Shown: positions 5,407 through 7,097 of the stretch, piece after piece
Position numbering within the stretch: position 1 is the first letter of the stretch
How the letters are laid out: every line of letters starts with the position of its first letter
DNA from: Bacillota bacterium
GTDB taxonomy: Bacteria > Bacillota > Clostridia > Lachnospirales > Lachnospiraceae
Reading direction: 5' to 3'
DNA: 7,097 nucleotides
Assembly (NCBI GenBank): GCA_023392995.1
Contig: JAEWMZ010000483.1
Span: 1-7,097 of the forward strand
Made by a program: the position numbers and the translations under genes
Notes under the pieces: model-generated
Database searches by the model: none
What the model was told of the DNA's origin: nothing
Seen by the model: the letters and a program-made list of their open reading frames with translations, nothing else

Positions 5407-6798
5407 TTGAAGAAAGCCATATTTCAAAGATTCGCATTTGTTATAGCCCTGGCAATTATCCTAAGCTGTGGTATCTTTGGTTTTGCCATCAGTAATATCA
5501 TCTTAATCAGATCCGAAGAAAGCATGCTCTATACGGTTCGGGTAGCAGATCATGGACTGGACTATAACGGAGATTTGAAGGAACAGGTAGATTTGCTGAG
5601 AAAGGTCAGAGGAAATGAATCAACCCGTTTTACCATTATTGATATGGACGGAGATGTAATTGCGGATAGTGATGTAGAAGATAGCAGTACGATGGAAAAT
5701 CATTTGGATAGAGAAGAGGTTAGAGAAGCCCTCAACTCAGGCATTGGCTACGGGATACGTAAGTCGGAAACCTTAAATATCTCTATGCTTTATGTTGCTG
5801 CACTATCGGACAGCGGTGACTATATTTTACGAATTGCAGTTCCTTTCTCAGGGATGGAGGAGTACATTGGCATATTAATTCCTGCAATCCTGGCTAGTAT
5901 CAGCATTACATTGGTAGTATCACTGATACTGGCAAACCGTTTTTCCCGTTCCGTTACGAGACCCTTGCTTGAGATCGCAGACGAGATGCAGAAATTAAAG
6001 GAAGAAAATCCGGAATTTCATTTTGACCTTTATCAATATGAGGAAATGAATGTTATAGCTGATACTACATTACAGATGTCAAAGGCCGTAAAAGAATCCA
6101 TGGATCGTATTGAGTTTGAAAAGTTAATACGCCAGGAGTTCTTCTCCAATGCGTCCCATGAGCTGAAAACTCCATTGACCTCCATACGCGGCTATATTGA
6201 GCTGTTACAAAATAACATGGCCACAGATGAGAATATGAAGCGGGAGTTTCTATCCAGAATTAAGCTGGAAGCGGACAACATGACGAACCTAATCAATGAT
6301 ATACTGATGATATCCAGGCTGGAGACGAAGGAAGCGGAAGTGGTTATGACAGAGGTTCGTATCAGTCCTTTATTGCAGGAGGTATGCAGAACCCTGGAGC
6401 CGATCGCTCAACAGTGCCAGGTTAGTATAAGGACAAATTGCAAACCCATATCGATGAATGCTAATATGCAGCAAATACGAGAGCTATTTAGCAATCTAAT
6501 AACGAATGCGATCAAATATAATAAACCAGGTGGTAATGTTGATATTACGGTAACGTCTGAAGCAAAAGAGATGATAATCACAATAGCAGATACAGGAGTA
6601 GGAATTGCGGAGGAGGATATACCACGCATCTTCGAGCGCTTTTATCGTATTGACAAGGGTAGAAGCAAGAGAGTCGGAGGAACCGGTTTAGGCCTTTCGA
6701 TTGTGAAGCATATCGTAAATTACTATGATGGTTCAATTAAGGTGGATAGTAAATTAGGCGCAGGATCTAAGTTTACAATTCATTTGCCGCTAAGATGA
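5407..6798 (+). CDS. phoR: PhoR-type membrane sensor histidine kinase
   Basis: This is the partner kinase of PhoP, anchored in the membrane. The 463 residues start at a TTG read as Met (MKKAIFQRFA). Transmembrane segment 1 spans about 8-35. An extracytoplasmic domain of about 115 residues follows, with RFTIIDMDGDVIADSDV and MENHLDREEVREAL, typical of the Cache/PAS-like sensor of PhoR-type kinases. Transmembrane segment 2 lies at about 153-176 and a HAMP linker at about 177-231. The HisKA domain carries phospho-accepting His251 (SNASHELKTPLTSIRGY). The ATPase domain has the N-box around N363/N367, G1 DTGVGI (395-400), F-box IFERFYR (408-414) and G2 GGTGLGLSIV (424-433). There is no room for the extra cytoplasmic PAS domain found in longer Bacillus PhoR proteins. 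It lies 25 bases after phoP, so co-transcription is very likely. Phosphate specificity is inferred from context. Confidence 0.92.
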   Translation: MKKAIFQRFAFVIALAIILSCGIFGFAISNIILIRSEESMLYTVRVADHGLDYNGDLKEQVDLLRKVRGNESTRFTIIDMDGDVIADSDVEDSSTMENHLDREEVREALNSGIGYGIRKSETLNISMLYVAALSDSGDYILRIAVPFSGMEEYIGILIPAILASISITLVVSLILANRFSRSVTRPLLEIADEMQKLKEENPEFHFDLYQYEEMNVIADTTLQMSKAVKESMDRIEFEKLIRQEFFSNASHELKTPLTSIRGYIELLQNNMATDENMKREFLSRIKLEADNMTNLINDILMISRLETKEAEVVMTEVRISPLLQEVCRTLEPIAQQCQVSIRTNCKPISMNANMQQIRELFSNLITNAIKYNKPGGNVDITVTSEAKEMIITIADTGVGIAEEDIPRIFERFYRIDKGRSKRVGGTGLGLSIVKHIVNYYDGSIKVDSKLGAGSKFTIHLPLR

Positions 6799-6811
6799 GC
6801 TGATTCTGAAG

Positions 6812-6887
6812 GAATAGAATAAAACGAAAAGTATAGAACGAAACAATGAGCATAGAACGAAACCTACAAATAGAATATAAATAGATA
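6812..6887. repeat. Degenerate tandem repeat, period about 19 bases
   Basis: The core ATAGAA recurs at 6814, 6833, 6852 and 6870, with steps of 19, 19 and 18. The best copies are GTATAGAACGAAAC (6831-6844) and GCATAGAACGAAAC (6850-6863), which differ at one base. The first copy (6812-6830, ATAGAATAAAACGAAAA) and the fourth are more diverged. The pattern looks like a decayed tandem duplication. Confidence 0.65.
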
Positions 6888-6898
6888 AGAAATAAGAT

Positions 6899-7005
6899 AT
6901 AGGATCAAATATATAGGACCTAATATGTAGAGCCTAGTAAGCATAACCAAATTGTATGACCTAGTATAGGAGCTAATATAGGACCTAATATATAGGGAAT
7001 AAAAT
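6899..7005. repeat. Degenerate tandem repeat, unit about 14 bases (ATAGGACCTAATAT)
   Basis: Units begin near 6899, 6913, 6927, 6943, 6956, 6966, 6978 and 6992. Units two (6913) and seven (6978) are both exactly ATAGGACCTAATAT. Unit one is ATAGGATCAAATAT and unit six is ATAGGAGCTAAT. The middle units are diverged, and spacing drifts between 10 and 16 bases. Unit starts were aligned by eye, so the outer boundaries are approximate. Confidence 0.65.
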
Positions 7006-7014
7006 AATATATCA

Positions 7015-7023
7015 TGGTATAAT
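7015..7023 (+). promoter_or_regulatory. Extended -10-like element in the tail
   Basis: TGGTATAAT is a perfect extended -10 (TGnTATAAT). No -35-like hexamer lies 16-18 bases upstream. In such A+T-rich sequence a chance match is likely, but it could serve a gene beyond the window's right edge. Confidence 0.2.
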
Positions 7024-7059
7024 AGAGCATGATTATTAGCCTATAATGTAATAGAGCAT
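7020..7059. repeat. Direct repeat TAATAGAGCAT, two copies
   Basis: TAATAGAGCAT occurs exactly at 7020-7030 and 7049-7059, 29 bases apart. In each case a TATAAT hexamer overlaps or lies just upstream (7018-7023 and 7042-7047), so a unit of roughly 24-29 bases may have been duplicated. Confidence 0.55.
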
Positions 7060-7097
7060 AATGCGTGGAGCGTAAGAAAAAGCTTTCTATCTATTCC

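Larger units (their letters stand above)
6799..7097. other. A+T-rich non-coding tail after phoR
   Basis: No coding region fits here: stop codons, especially TAG and TAA, are frequent in all frames. No intrinsic terminator is visible after the phoR TGA; the only stem there is ATTC/GAAT (6803-6806 and 6812-6815), with no T-run. The stretch is filled by degenerate short repeats, annotated separately, and contains two TATAAT hexamers (7018-7023, 7042-7047). Confidence 0.7.

Noticed and set aside
6408..6629. Minus-strand open frame opposite phoR
   Set aside because: It lies opposite the kinase ATPase domain and has no independent evidence.
6799..6830. Rho-independent terminator after phoR
   Set aside because: Only a 4-bp ATTC/GAAT stem is present, with no T-tract. 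The end of the transcript is not visible here.
6812..7060. CRISPR array in the repeat-rich tail
   Set aside because: Units are 10-19 bases, directly adjacent and degenerate, with no unique spacers of regular length and no cas genes.
6812..7097. Insertion sequence or phage attachment remnant in the tail
   Set aside because: No terminal inverted repeats, transposase or integrase fragment, tRNA end or target duplication can be seen.
1..7097. A previously undescribed multi-gene system
   Set aside because: All seven genes belong to well-known Pst/PhoU/PhoPR families with intact motifs and in a common order. No unknown protein or fusion is present.

Overview
The window is one complete phosphate-acquisition and phosphate-sensing locus, all on the + strand, in the order pstS-pstC-pstA-pstB-phoU-phoP-phoR. 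The coding DNA is moderately low in G+C. Every gene has a strong AGGAGG-type ribosome binding site, the binding protein is a lipoprotein and one gene starts with TTG. Together these point to a Gram-positive Firmicute, most likely a member of the Clostridia (possibly Lachnospiraceae-like). The taxon is inferred from style and gene order, not proven.

Positions 1-153 hold the promoter region, with a clear Pho box: two identical 11-base units (33-54) and a weaker third unit in the same phase. Positions 154-2991 encode the lipoprotein phosphate receptor PstS and the two permeases PstC and PstA, which overlap by 14 bases. A 9-bp hairpin lies between pstS and pstC. A structured 140-base gap precedes the ATPase gene pstB (3132-3890). 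Between pstB and phoU sits a perfect consensus housekeeping promoter (TTGACA, 17 bases, TATAAT), suggesting that phoU-phoP-phoR is also transcribed independently of phosphate starvation. phoU (4018-4680), the response regulator phoP (4695-5381) and the sensor kinase phoR (5407-6798, TTG start) follow with short gaps.

The proteins form one circuit. PstS captures phosphate outside the membrane, PstC/PstA form the channel and PstB powers it. PhoU is expected to relay transporter state to the PhoR kinase, which phosphorylates PhoP. PhoP should then bind the Pho box at the start of the operon, giving autoregulation. Only the components and the sites are visible here; the wiring is inferred from the known families.

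The last 299 bases (6799-7097) contain no gene. They hold A+T-rich decayed tandem repeats: four ATAGAA-cored units about 19 bases apart, then about eight units of a roughly 14-base motif (consensus ATAGGACCTAATAT), then an 11-base direct repeat. I found no evidence of a novel system. The unusual parts are the internal consensus promoter, the structured intercistronic gaps and the repeat-filled tail.
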